Assembly: GCA_023423695.1 (NCBI GenBank)
Contig: JAFAFA010000006.1
Span: forward strand, 62,001 to 126,000
DNA length: 64,000 bases
DNA from: Pseudomonadota bacterium
GTDB lineage: Bacteria > Pseudomonadota > Alphaproteobacteria > Azospirillales > Azospirillaceae
Direction of reading: 5' to 3'
This document shows, in pieces, positions 45,674 to 53,433 of this stretch. Under the pieces are notes generated by a model. It saw only the letters and a list, made by a program, of their open reading frames with translations. It was not told where the DNA came from and searched no databases. Numbering within the stretch: position 1 is the stretch's first letter; each line of letters starts with the position of its first letter. The position numbers and the translations under genes were made by a program.

Positions 45674-45735
45674 GGTAAAAGCATCGACCCCGGTGCGCAA
45701 ACCGGGTCGAGGGAGGAGACGGCCTTCACCCAGTG

Positions 45736-45834
45736 GTGATCAGGTGACCCTGCAGGTGGCCGGCATGCCCACGCTGGCCATGAATCTCACGACCAGGGTG
45801 GGCATGCCGGTCTCCCGCAAAGCCGCCTGATCAC
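45736..45834. repeat. 99-nt imperfect palindrome
   Basis: The arms 45736-45783 and 45787-45834 are inverted copies around a centre at 45785. Outer GTGATCAGG/CCTGATCAC and inner CGGCATGCCCAC/GTGGGCATGCCG blocks are identical, with scattered mismatches between them and no gaps. It sits between the end of the zinc-protein gene and the 3' end of the minus-strand gene at 45787. It may be a cruciform/terminator-like element or two inverted copies of a short fragment. Confidence 0.7.
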
Positions 45835-46191
45835 AGCTGCACCACTGTGGACTCTGCCTGAACGCCGAATTGCGCACCAACGCCTGATGTCCAGCCTCCG
45901 GCGCCTCCAGACAACGCGCGGCAGTCCATTCAGAACAAGCGCGGCAATCACCGGATCGGTGAAGGTAAAGCGGAGGCTGATGCTTCCGTCGCGCATGAAA
46001 TCGAAGTGCACGTGCGGTGCGCTGACGCCATACTCCTCGATACGACGCCAGACATTCGCGAGAACATGCTCGGCCTCCAGCACCGAGACACCGCGCATGC
46101 TGGCCTTCACCATGCTGTTGTCCCATATGGCGCTGTCCGATACGGGATCGGATTCAGGATAGTCTGAGCGCCATGCATTGCTGATTCGCAT
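45787..46191 (-). CDS. Uncharacterised 134-residue protein
   Basis: The protein starts at ATG 46191, behind GGGAGG six nt away. The first 95 residues look like a folded domain (VLEAEHVLANVWRRIEEYG, APHVHFDFMRDGSISLRFTF, DPVIAALVLNGLPRVVW). The last 40 are Arg/Cys-rich and run into the palindrome at 45736-45834, so the natural C-terminus may have been replaced when that element arrived. I do not recognise the family. Confidence 0.5.
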   Translation of the reverse strand: MRISNAWRSDYPESDPVSDSAIWDNSMVKASMRGVSVLEAEHVLANVWRRIEEYGVSAPHVHFDFMRDGSISLRFTFTDPVIAALVLNGLPRVVWRRRRLDIRRWCAIRRSGRVHSGAAVIRRLCGRPACPPWS

Positions 46192-46721
46192 AGAGACCTC
46201 CCTGATCAACACCAACCCGACAGTCGATCCCCGCGTGGAGGATGCCCGCCGGCGTGTGCTGTTTCTATTTATGCGGATTGTGCGGATAATTTTCGAACGG
46301 CGTCAGCAAATATCCATATCTCCATGATTTTTTGAGATATCAAAAGGACCAATGCAGGGATTGATGTGAATGTGCGAAAAAAGATATTGAAATTGTTTTC
46401 TATTTTTTATTCAGAAGAGCATTTTTGATTATGTTTTTTCTCAGGTCGCTTTACCCGAACTCTCTTCACTGTACCGAGAGACCATGGAAAAGGACAGGTC
46501 ATAATCTGAGGGATCAGGACGCAGGTGAATAGAGGGTGCTTACCGAGTTCGGGCAGTGTGCATTCCCTTCGGAAGCGCCGGGCAAGGACTATGGTTAAAA
46601 CGAATGGTGTTCCATCACCATCGCATAACCGAGTTGCACAAGACGGAATGTCCCTAACCACCGGATTGGTCTGAGGCTCCTCCGCACTGGCTATCCGACC
46701 AATCCCAAGAAACGGAAAAGG
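46192..46721. other. AT-rich intergenic region
   Basis: This stretch of about 530 bp is markedly lower in GC than the rest, with T-rich runs around 46320-46440. No supported gene was found. It separates the low-oxygen island from the polysaccharide region and may carry the promoter of the minus-strand gene at 45787-46191. Confidence 0.5.
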
Positions 46722-46755
46722 GATGCGAAGGGCGCCCGAAAGCGCCCTTCGCATC
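46722..46755 (-). terminator. Rho-independent terminator of the first beta-helix gene
   Basis: A perfect 14-bp stem, GATGCGAAGGGCGC with loop of 6 nt, lies 31-64 bp beyond the stop codon of the minus-strand gene at 46786. On the minus strand it is followed by CCCTTTTCCGTTTC. This is the strongest terminator in the window. Confidence 0.85.
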
Positions 46756-46785
46756 TCAAAAGGCCGTCGGCCCCGTATTTTAAGG

Positions 46786-48507
46786 TTAGGCCGCGTCGAA
46801 CTGGTGCCACGCATCCGACAGATGAGTGGTCGTGGCGAACAGATCCGCTGTCGAGGCCCAATGATCGACCAATGCCGTCCCGTTGGTATCGATCGGGCTG
46901 TCTGCCGTGATCGTCGGGGCCTGGGTGGAGATGTAGTGATGAACGTCGAGCTGGTCGGTGCCGTCCGGCAATGCCGCCGCCTGAGCCGTGGTGGCCGAAG
47001 CGAAGAGGCTCTTGTTGGCGTTGACCACCAGCGTGCCGTTCCACCACATGTCCACTTGGCCGTGGGCCACGTCCTTGCCGTCGAGAGCGCCCTTATCATA
47101 GGTCACGTTCGAAGCGGTCGGCGCCACGGCCTTGCCGTTGATCGTGATCTTGTTGACGCTCAGATTGCGGTCCTGGCCGTTGACAACGCCATCGTTGTCA
47201 TACTGCACCTGCACCTTATGAGCTTGGTCGGCAGCCACGCTGGTGGTGAAGACGAAATCCTTGGCCGCCGTGCCGGCGACACCCTCGCCGATCTTCTTGC
47301 CGTCGATCAACAGGTTGAAGTGGGCGTTGATGCCGCCCGCCGGCGTGCCGTCCACGTTCAGGACGATCTTCGCCGTAGCCGCAGAGGAGGCCGGCGTCGA
47401 GGGCACGGACGAGGTCGGAGGCACCGTCTCGGCGGGGGCCGTGGACACGGTCGACCGGTACTCCATGGCGCCGATGTCGACGGCGCCCTGACGGGAACCG
47501 CCGTTCATGTCCAGCGTCGGCGCACCGGAACTGGTGCCGGAATTGACGGCCGCGGAATCGGAGGCCAGCCGATAGTCGCCATTGCCCGATGCGTCATACT
47601 TCATGAATTTCGGATCGGCGCTCACCGTGCCGGTGACCTTTCCGTTGTTCATGCTGAGATTGGTGCCGTTTCCGTAGATCAGATTGTTGCTGTAGATGTT
47701 GTTGCTGCCGGTGTCACCGAACTCCATGATGCCGGTGTCGTTGTCGTAGATGATGTTGTTGGAAACCTGCGAGTAGTCGTTCGGACCGCTCGTGTGGTAG
47801 TAATCGCCGCCGCCGATCATGACGCCGTTGTGGCTGGCGAAGATGGTGTTGTTGACGATCTTGACGTGATGGGCGTCATGCCATGTGGTGATGGCGTCAC
47901 CCGACGCCTGATACACCATGTTGTTCTGCACCTGACCGGACGTCGACATGTAGATGCCATGGACCAGATCGGTCGTGCTGTTGGCCGGGCCGATGTTGTA
48001 GACGACGTTGCCGTTCACCTTGATGTTGGTGTCGCCGAAATAGCCGTCGCCCAGGATGCCGCCGCCGCCTTGGCCGCCGCTGTTGGCAGCGTTCATCGCC
48101 GCGGAATCGCGCACGATGTCGTGGACCTTGTTGTTCTGGACCACCGAGTTGGTGCCGGTCGTGTAGATGCCCGTAAGCCACGGCGTGCCGCCCTGGGGCT
48201 TGCTGCCGTCGATCTCGAAGCCATCGATGATGACATTGTCGCCCCGGTTGTCCCAGGCCTCGATCTTGCCGTTGCCGGCCCCCGGAATGATCTTGGCGCC
48301 CCACTTCACATCCGACACGTAATGGATCGGCGCGTCGGCCGTGCCGCTCTTCGTCGTCTGGAATCCACCGATGTAGGACCCCGGCGCGACATGGACCGTG
48401 GTGCCGGCCTGGGCGACCTGGGACGCCTTGAGGATGGACTTGAACGGCGAGCCTTGGGCACCAGAGTTGGAGTCGGAACCGGTGGTCGAAACGTAGATGT
48501 CGGCCAT
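46786..48507 (-). CDS. Right-handed beta-helix protein with C-terminal CBM60-like domain
   Basis: This 573-residue protein starts at ATG 48507 after AAGGAAATCC. Residues 1-60 (IYVSTTGSDSNSGAQGSPFK then SILKASQVAQAGTTVHVAPG) are the DUF1565 entry to a parallel beta-helix, which runs to about 350 with repeated N-N-x-V/I rungs (SVVQNNKVHDIV, VQNNMVYQASGDAI, VKIVNNTIFASHNG). After a Thr/Ser/Pro linker comes a domain beginning KIVLNVDGTPAGGINAHFNL, similar to calcium-dependent carbohydrate-binding CBM60. There is no signal peptide, so type I-like export or cytosolic location is open. It probably binds or cleaves the local polysaccharide. It has a close paralogue at 50681. Confidence 0.78.
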   Translation of the reverse strand: MADIYVSTTGSDSNSGAQGSPFKSILKASQVAQAGTTVHVAPGSYIGGFQTTKSGTADAPIHYVSDVKWGAKIIPGAGNGKIEAWDNRGDNVIIDGFEIDGSKPQGGTPWLTGIYTTGTNSVVQNNKVHDIVRDSAAMNAANSGGQGGGGILGDGYFGDTNIKVNGNVVYNIGPANSTTDLVHGIYMSTSGQVQNNMVYQASGDAITTWHDAHHVKIVNNTIFASHNGVMIGGGDYYHTSGPNDYSQVSNNIIYDNDTGIMEFGDTGSNNIYSNNLIYGNGTNLSMNNGKVTGTVSADPKFMKYDASGNGDYRLASDSAAVNSGTSSGAPTLDMNGGSRQGAVDIGAMEYRSTVSTAPAETVPPTSSVPSTPASSAATAKIVLNVDGTPAGGINAHFNLLIDGKKIGEGVAGTAAKDFVFTTSVAADQAHKVQVQYDNDGVVNGQDRNLSVNKITINGKAVAPTASNVTYDKGALDGKDVAHGQVDMWWNGTLVVNANKSLFASATTAQAAALPDGTDQLDVHHYISTQAPTITADSPIDTNGTALVDHWASTADLFATTTHLSDAWHQFDAA

Positions 48508-49124
48508 AGATTGGATTTCCTTGTATGCACGCTGGGTAAGAATCGTGAAGCCGCTCGCAAGCAGGCAAACGCGATCCGTGCGGCGCCCTTGGTGAACGCC
48601 GGCTGATGATTCGACGGGGCGGCGCCGGGATGGCGCCTTCCACGGTCGATCATGGTCGGGATTGGCTTTTCCGATCGCTCATGGTCAGGAGTGCGTCGCC
48701 GGCAGCACTTACGCGCCAGGGCACTCGACAATGGAGAGAGAGCGATATCAAAGGAAAGCTACAGTAAGAATCCTATTCTTGTCGGCATTGCCAACATCTC
48801 CCTCATGTTCACCCAAACGGTTTGGCAGTCGGCGCTCGTCTATCGTCCGATAGGCCGTCGCATTCCAAGCGCTGGTCAAGCGCCGACACCGCCCCGTTGA
48901 CGGATGAACCATAGTCTCAATCGTTGGGGCCAAAGTAGGACATGTTTGGGAAAAATGCTGAAAAATATGTTTCATTTTTGCCGCGCGTTGCACTGTCGCA
49001 ACATCTTGATCATGTCTTATGCTACTTCTGCTTGATTCATCGATAGTCTTTGACAGTATGAACCATTCCTTTTAGTTGACTCTTCGTCATTCATGTCACG
49101 ATGCGAAAGGAGTGGTCGGCTGTC
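48508..49124. other. Intergenic region upstream of the first beta-helix gene
   Basis: This 617-bp stretch is AT-rich between about 48930 and 49080. A possible reading frame on the plus strand at 48652-48900 lacks a ribosome-binding site and family signal and is not called. The region must include the promoter of the minus-strand beta-helix gene, but no specific element can be fixed. Confidence 0.5.
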
Positions 49125-49916
49125 TCAACTCCAGGCTATGCGGGGTTGCCGTGCCGGTCGCGCGTCGGTGTGATCGCCAACCGTCTTCTTGCGGATTACC
49201 GTGGACAGGACGGCCCGCTGGCGGGGGTTGAACAGACGAAGCAACGCGGTATCGAACGTGTGGATCGCATCGTTCACGGTTTCCAGGAATTCCAGGTCAC
49301 GGCGGAACAGGAAGCGGGCCGCGCCAAAATTCAGGAACCCGAACCCCTGCGATTCGATGTGGTAATCGGCAAGGGCGGCCCGCAGTTCGTCCTGCTTGAA
49401 ATAGGTCCAGCGGTTCTTTCCGGCGCCGGCCAGCCTGAAAAACCGGATGAACGGACCGACGTAGCCGTTGTCGATCGTCAGGATGACCCCATCATCCGTA
49501 AGATGGTCCATCATGCCGTCGATCACGTTGCGCATCCTCTTGTAATCGTCGCCCCGACAGATGCCGCCGAGGACCGATTTCAGGACGATCACGTCGTAGC
49601 GCCCGCTCAGGCGGTGCATGTCCATTTCCAGCAGCGCGATGCCCTTCAGCCCGTATTTTTCCGAGATGAGCCGGAGCCGGCCATTCTCGACCTCGTGACG
49701 GGGCTGCCCATAGTAGGAGCAGAACACCGTCGCACCCTTGGCCGCGAAGGCCGGCGCGATGGAGGAGTGCTTCCCCGCACCGATTTCCAGAACCTTCTTG
49801 CCCTCCAGCGTCGTCGGCAGGGAGGTGACCGCGAACGCCACGGCATCGGCCCAGATCCTCCGGTTCCAACCGCAGCAATCCTCGATGAGCGGACGGAAAT
49901 CGTTCATCATGCCCAT
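49125..49916 (-). CDS. SAM-dependent methyltransferase
   Basis: This 263-residue class I methyltransferase starts at ATG 49916, with two further ATGs at codons 3 and 4. The SAM-binding motif I is KKVLEIGAGKHSSIAPAFA, and post-I/acidic motif is MDMHRLSGRYDVIVLKSVLGG. The C-terminus (about 50 residues) is basic. It follows another methyltransferase gene by 3 bp on the minus strand and is the last gene of the unit that begins with the second beta-helix gene. The likely acceptor is a sugar of the exopolysaccharide, by context only. Confidence 0.78.
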   Translation of the reverse strand: MGMMNDFRPLIEDCCGWNRRIWADAVAFAVTSLPTTLEGKKVLEIGAGKHSSIAPAFAAKGATVFCSYYGQPRHEVENGRLRLISEKYGLKGIALLEMDMHRLSGRYDVIVLKSVLGGICRGDDYKRMRNVIDGMMDHLTDDGVILTIDNGYVGPFIRFFRLAGAGKNRWTYFKQDELRAALADYHIESQGFGFLNFGAARFLFRRDLEFLETVNDAIHTFDTALLRLFNPRQRAVLSTVIRKKTVGDHTDARPARQPRIAWS

Positions 49917-49919
49917 CTC

Positions 49920-50648
49920 TCAGGAGTTGGAGTTCTTGGTGAGGACGACGGTATAGCCCTGCATGGTCCAGAACTTGCGCAGTCCGCAGCCATACTGCAG
50001 CGCGTTCAGCACAGTGGACAGATGCCAAGCCCGTTCCGAACCGGCCAGCCGGATGTTGAGCAGCGGAGGGCGGCGGAAACGGATGGCTTTCAGGCTGGCG
50101 CCAGTGAGCCTTGTTCCCAACTCGGCATTGGGGCTCGACGCGGCGTGGATCATGCGGAACAGGGCTTCCGGTGGATAGGGCCGCGCCACTTCGGGATATT
50201 GAAATACGTCGTGCACGTCGCACAGGTTAGAAATGACAATCGTTCCGCCGGGACGGGTGACCCGCAACAACTCCGACAGATATTGGGTGGCCCTGCCCGG
50301 ATCCAGGGCGAACATGACCTGCGCTGAATGAACGCCGTCGAAGGAGTTCGCATCGAAGGGCAAATCGAGAGCATCACCGACATGCGCGTCCAAACCGCGC
50401 TCCCGGCAATACTCGATGTTGCAGGGGTTGAGGTCGATGCCGATGGTCTGCTGCGGCCGCAAGCTCATGAAATCGCCGATGCCGCAAGCCACGTCGAGAA
50501 CGTGGCGACAGGACGACAGATGACGCCACGCGAAACGTTCCTCGCCGGCGTTCGGCGACCCCCACCGGTTGAGCCGGCGCCCGAGCTGGAGGAAAATCTG
50601 GCCCCCCGGAAAGTTCAGCAGCTTGGGAAGCGTGGTGTCCGACATCAT
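49920..50648 (-). CDS. SAM-dependent methyltransferase
   Basis: This 242-residue class I methyltransferase starts at ATG 50648, placed by GGAGGAATC. Motif I is HVLDVACGIGDFMSL and motif II/III includes GIDLNPCNIEYCRERG and GDALDLPFDANSFDGVHSAQ, as in UbiE/type-11 enzymes. SELLRVTRPGGTIVISNL is motif post-III. It is 32 bp after the beta-helix gene and 3 bp before the next methyltransferase. Acceptor unknown; modification of a polysaccharide component is inferred from the neighbourhood. Confidence 0.83.
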   Translation of the reverse strand: MMSDTTLPKLLNFPGGQIFLQLGRRLNRWGSPNAGEERFAWRHLSSCRHVLDVACGIGDFMSLRPQQTIGIDLNPCNIEYCRERGLDAHVGDALDLPFDANSFDGVHSAQVMFALDPGRATQYLSELLRVTRPGGTIVISNLCDVHDVFQYPEVARPYPPEALFRMIHAASSPNAELGTRLTGASLKAIRFRRPPLLNIRLAGSERAWHLSTVLNALQYGCGLRKFWTMQGYTVVLTKNSNS

Positions 50649-50680
50649 GATTCCTCCATGGGGTGGGCGGCGGTCGGCAG

Positions 50681-51799
50681 TCATGGCCGCCCGCCGCGGG
50701 GGCAGCCCTGCGCACCGGGCGGCACCCATTCGTAGGCGCCGATGTCGATCTCTCCGCATTGCGGCCGGGTCACGCCGTCGAGATCGGTTGTCGGAGCATC
50801 GGTTCTTCGTCCGGCGTCCACCGCCGGGGAGTCGCCGGTCAGGCGGTAGTCGCCAGCTCCCGACGCGTCATACCGCGCGAATTTCGGGTCGGCGCTCACC
50901 GTGCCGGTCGGCACCAGCCCGTTGCGCAGTCGCAGGTTCATCCGGTTCCGGAAGACCAGATTGTTGCTGTAGATGTTGTTCAAGCCGGTGTCGCCATATT
51001 CCAGGATACCGGCGTCGTTGTCGTAGACGATGTTGTTGGAAACCTGCGAATTATCGTTCGGTCCTCTCGTGTGGTAATAATCGCCGCCGCCGATCATGAT
51101 GCCGGTGCGGCTTGCGAACACCGTGTTGTTGATGATCTTGACGTTGCGGGCATCGTGCCATGTGGTGATTGCGTCGCCCGATACCTGATACACCAAGTTG
51201 TTCTGCACCTGACCGGACGTCGACATATAGATGCCATGGACCAGACCGTTGGGGCGGCTGGGTGGGCCGATGTTGTAGACGACGTTGCCGGTCACGCTGA
51301 TGTCGGTGTTGCCGAAGTAGCCGTCGCCCAGAATGCCGCCGCCGCCCACGTTGCCGCGTTGGGCGGCATTGATCGCCACGGAATCTCGCACGATGTCGTG
51401 GACCTTGTTGTTCTGGATCACCGAGCCGGTGCCGGTCGTGTAGATGCCCGAAAGCCAGCGCATGCCGCCCTTGGACTTGCGGCCGTCGATCTCGAAGCCG
51501 TCGATGATGACGTGATCGCCCCGGTTGTCCCAGGCTTCGACTTTGGCGTTGCCATCCTCCGGAATGATCTTGGCGCCCCATTTCACCACCGAGCGGTAAT
51601 GGATCGGCGCCTCGGTCGTGCCGTTCGCCTTGGTCTGGAAGCCACCAATGTAGATCCCCGGCGCCACATGCACCGTGGTGCCGGGTCGGGCGACCTCGGA
51701 GGCGCGGGCGATGCTCCGGAACGGCGAACCCAGCGTGCCGGTGTTGAGATCGGAACCGTTGAGGGAGACGTACAGATCGGCGATCAGGTCGGCCATCAT
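50681..51799 (-). CDS. Right-handed beta-helix protein, paralogue lacking the carbohydrate-binding domain
   Basis: This 372-residue protein starts at ATG 51799 (or 51796). It aligns without large gaps with residues 1-350 of the protein at 46786: LYVSLNGSDLNTGTLGSPF, TGIYTTGT-type rungs, NKVHDIVRDSVAINAAQRG, YFGNTDISVTGNVVYNIGPP, HGIYMSTSGQVQNNLVYQ, VSGDAITTWHDARNVKIINN. It then ends after the ADPKFARYDASGAGDYRL segment with a short Pro/Gly tail. No signal peptide is visible. The pair arose by duplication, and this one has either lost or never gained the CBM60-like module. It is the first gene of a three-gene unit with two methyltransferases. Confidence 0.78.
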   Translation of the reverse strand: MMADLIADLYVSLNGSDLNTGTLGSPFRSIARASEVARPGTTVHVAPGIYIGGFQTKANGTTEAPIHYRSVVKWGAKIIPEDGNAKVEAWDNRGDHVIIDGFEIDGRKSKGGMRWLSGIYTTGTGSVIQNNKVHDIVRDSVAINAAQRGNVGGGGILGDGYFGNTDISVTGNVVYNIGPPSRPNGLVHGIYMSTSGQVQNNLVYQVSGDAITTWHDARNVKIINNTVFASRTGIMIGGGDYYHTRGPNDNSQVSNNIVYDNDAGILEYGDTGLNNIYSNNLVFRNRMNLRLRNGLVPTGTVSADPKFARYDASGAGDYRLTGDSPAVDAGRRTDAPTTDLDGVTRPQCGEIDIGAYEWVPPGAQGCPRGGRP

Positions 51800-51940
51800 G
51801 GCGTCGTTCCGTTGTTCCGCGGCCCCGCCCTCCGGGACAAAAGACCGTCGATTTTGTTTTCTTACTGTACTTCGGGGAACTGGGGCGTTGAAGCTGCGCA
51901 AAAGAAGAGGATGCCCGCGGATGCCGCCGGGACCGATCGA

Positions 51941-53251
51941 TCAGGATGACGGCACCCGGTCGGGATCGATCCGGCGTGGCATCGTGCGCTGCAACCCGAT
52001 CATCAGCGCCAGCATGGCGAAATAGATTCGGCTTTCCGCGAGATAGCCCTGCACGGTGGTGTGCGAAAGGAACTCCATGAAGAACATCAGGGCGATGGCG
52101 GCGTCCACCCAGTCGGACTGCCGGTTCCGGGCGACGCGGTAGCAGGCCAGCACGGCCATGGCCAGCACGGGAAAGAAAAGCACTGCCCCGGCCAACCCCA
52201 TTTCCATCAGGATTTCCAGCGCCAGATTGTGCGGGAAGTCCGAACTGTGCTGAAGGCGGAACTCACCCATGCCCCAGCCCAACAGCGGTTTTTCCAGCCA
52301 GCGCCGAAAGGCAAGCTCCCGCCCATCGGAGCGGACGTCGAGGGAGTTGGTGCTCTCATGGGAGAGTTGAAGCGACAGGCGTTCGAGCGTGTAAAGCTGC
52401 TCCGTCGCACCGCCGAAGCCCTTGACGGCCACAAGGCCGATGTAGCCGGCCCAAGCGGTGCCGACCAGCACCACCAGGAACAACAGAAGCCGTCTCGTGC
52501 CGGGGCCCAGCTGGTTGGGGCGCAAAAGAAGCGCAACGGCCGCCACCGGGATGCTGAGCACCGAAAAGACCAGAGGACCACGCGCGCCGATCAGCGTCAG
52601 CGCGAACAAGGACGCGACCGCGCCGGCGATCGCCGGGAGCAAAAGCCGGGCCGGCCCATAAATGGCAAGCGGCAGACAGACGAAGAACAGATAGCTGGCG
52701 TGAGTGGCGTATTCGATATAGTTGTTACCCTGTATTCGACCGGTGAATTGAAGTTCACGCATATCCACGCCGACAACCCAGCGATGATAAGAGTAATACA
52801 GAAGAAGAAGCCCGCTGAATCCGATGATCAGACGCAACATGCGTGCCCGGCGCTCGCGGTCCTGCGCCAGGATGCTGACGAAGAAATAACCGGTCATGCC
52901 GACCAGGGCGAAGCGCCACGTCTTATCGATGTTCTTGGGCTCGAGGCTGGACCAGAACACGCTGACGATGCCCAGGGCGCAGAAGCCCAGCATCAGCAGA
53001 TCGGGCGCGTCCATCGGCAGCGGCTTCAAATGGCCGGTGATGCGGCGGACGACGATCAGGGCGAACGTCAGGGCGAAGAAGAACAGGGTTGCGTCGACCG
53101 GGAAGGACTGCAGTTCCGGCAACGACTTGAAGCGTCCGGAGAAGATGAACAGGACGAGGCTCGCCTCGATGGACAGAAGATCGCGGAGCAGCAGGTGAAC
53201 CGGCTCCGCCCGGCCGTTCGGCCGAAGGCCCGCGTGCAACGTCGTTTCCAT
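51941..53251 (-). CDS. O-antigen ligase/polymerase family membrane protein
   Basis: This 436-residue protein starts at ATG 53251 with GGGGAGGAAGG upstream. About ten to twelve hydrophobic segments are visible, for example ATLFFFALTFALIVVRRITG, ARMLRLIIGFSGLLLLYYSY and RLLLFLVVLVGTAWAGYIGL. The large periplasmic loop contains RRWLEKPLLGWGMGEFR and SSDFPHNLALEILMEMGLAG, the WaaL/Wzy signature with its conserved His. It ligates or polymerises lipid-linked glycan units in the inner membrane. It lies between the AsnB-like and beta-helix genes on the minus strand. Confidence 0.85.
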   Translation of the reverse strand: METTLHAGLRPNGRAEPVHLLLRDLLSIEASLVLFIFSGRFKSLPELQSFPVDATLFFFALTFALIVVRRITGHLKPLPMDAPDLLMLGFCALGIVSVFWSSLEPKNIDKTWRFALVGMTGYFFVSILAQDRERRARMLRLIIGFSGLLLLYYSYHRWVVGVDMRELQFTGRIQGNNYIEYATHASYLFFVCLPLAIYGPARLLLPAIAGAVASLFALTLIGARGPLVFSVLSIPVAAVALLLRPNQLGPGTRRLLLFLVVLVGTAWAGYIGLVAVKGFGGATEQLYTLERLSLQLSHESTNSLDVRSDGRELAFRRWLEKPLLGWGMGEFRLQHSSDFPHNLALEILMEMGLAGAVLFFPVLAMAVLACYRVARNRQSDWVDAAIALMFFMEFLSHTTVQGYLAESRIYFAMLALMIGLQRTMPRRIDPDRVPSS

Positions 53252-53433
53252 GCGCCGCCTTCCTCCCCAGTCACCGGATCGCCGCTTCCCGGATGACATC
53301 ATGTGTCGCGATGCACAAAGCACGAAAGAGACTGGAAAATTGAATACGCCGGAGTGACGTCTTATCGACGGCGCCGAACCTTCCGGGCTCAGCACGATCC
53401 CGGACGCCGGGGTCGGGAACGGAGGCTTCCGTC

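Noticed and set aside
46723..48606. A 627-residue open frame on the plus strand
   Set aside because: It is the reverse-strand shadow of the first beta-helix gene; the composition (Val/Asp/Arg repeats) and lack of a ribosome-binding site argue against it.
48652..48900. A plus-strand reading frame in the AT-rich gap before the first beta-helix gene
   Set aside because: It has no ribosome-binding site, no family signal and lies where the minus-strand promoter must be.
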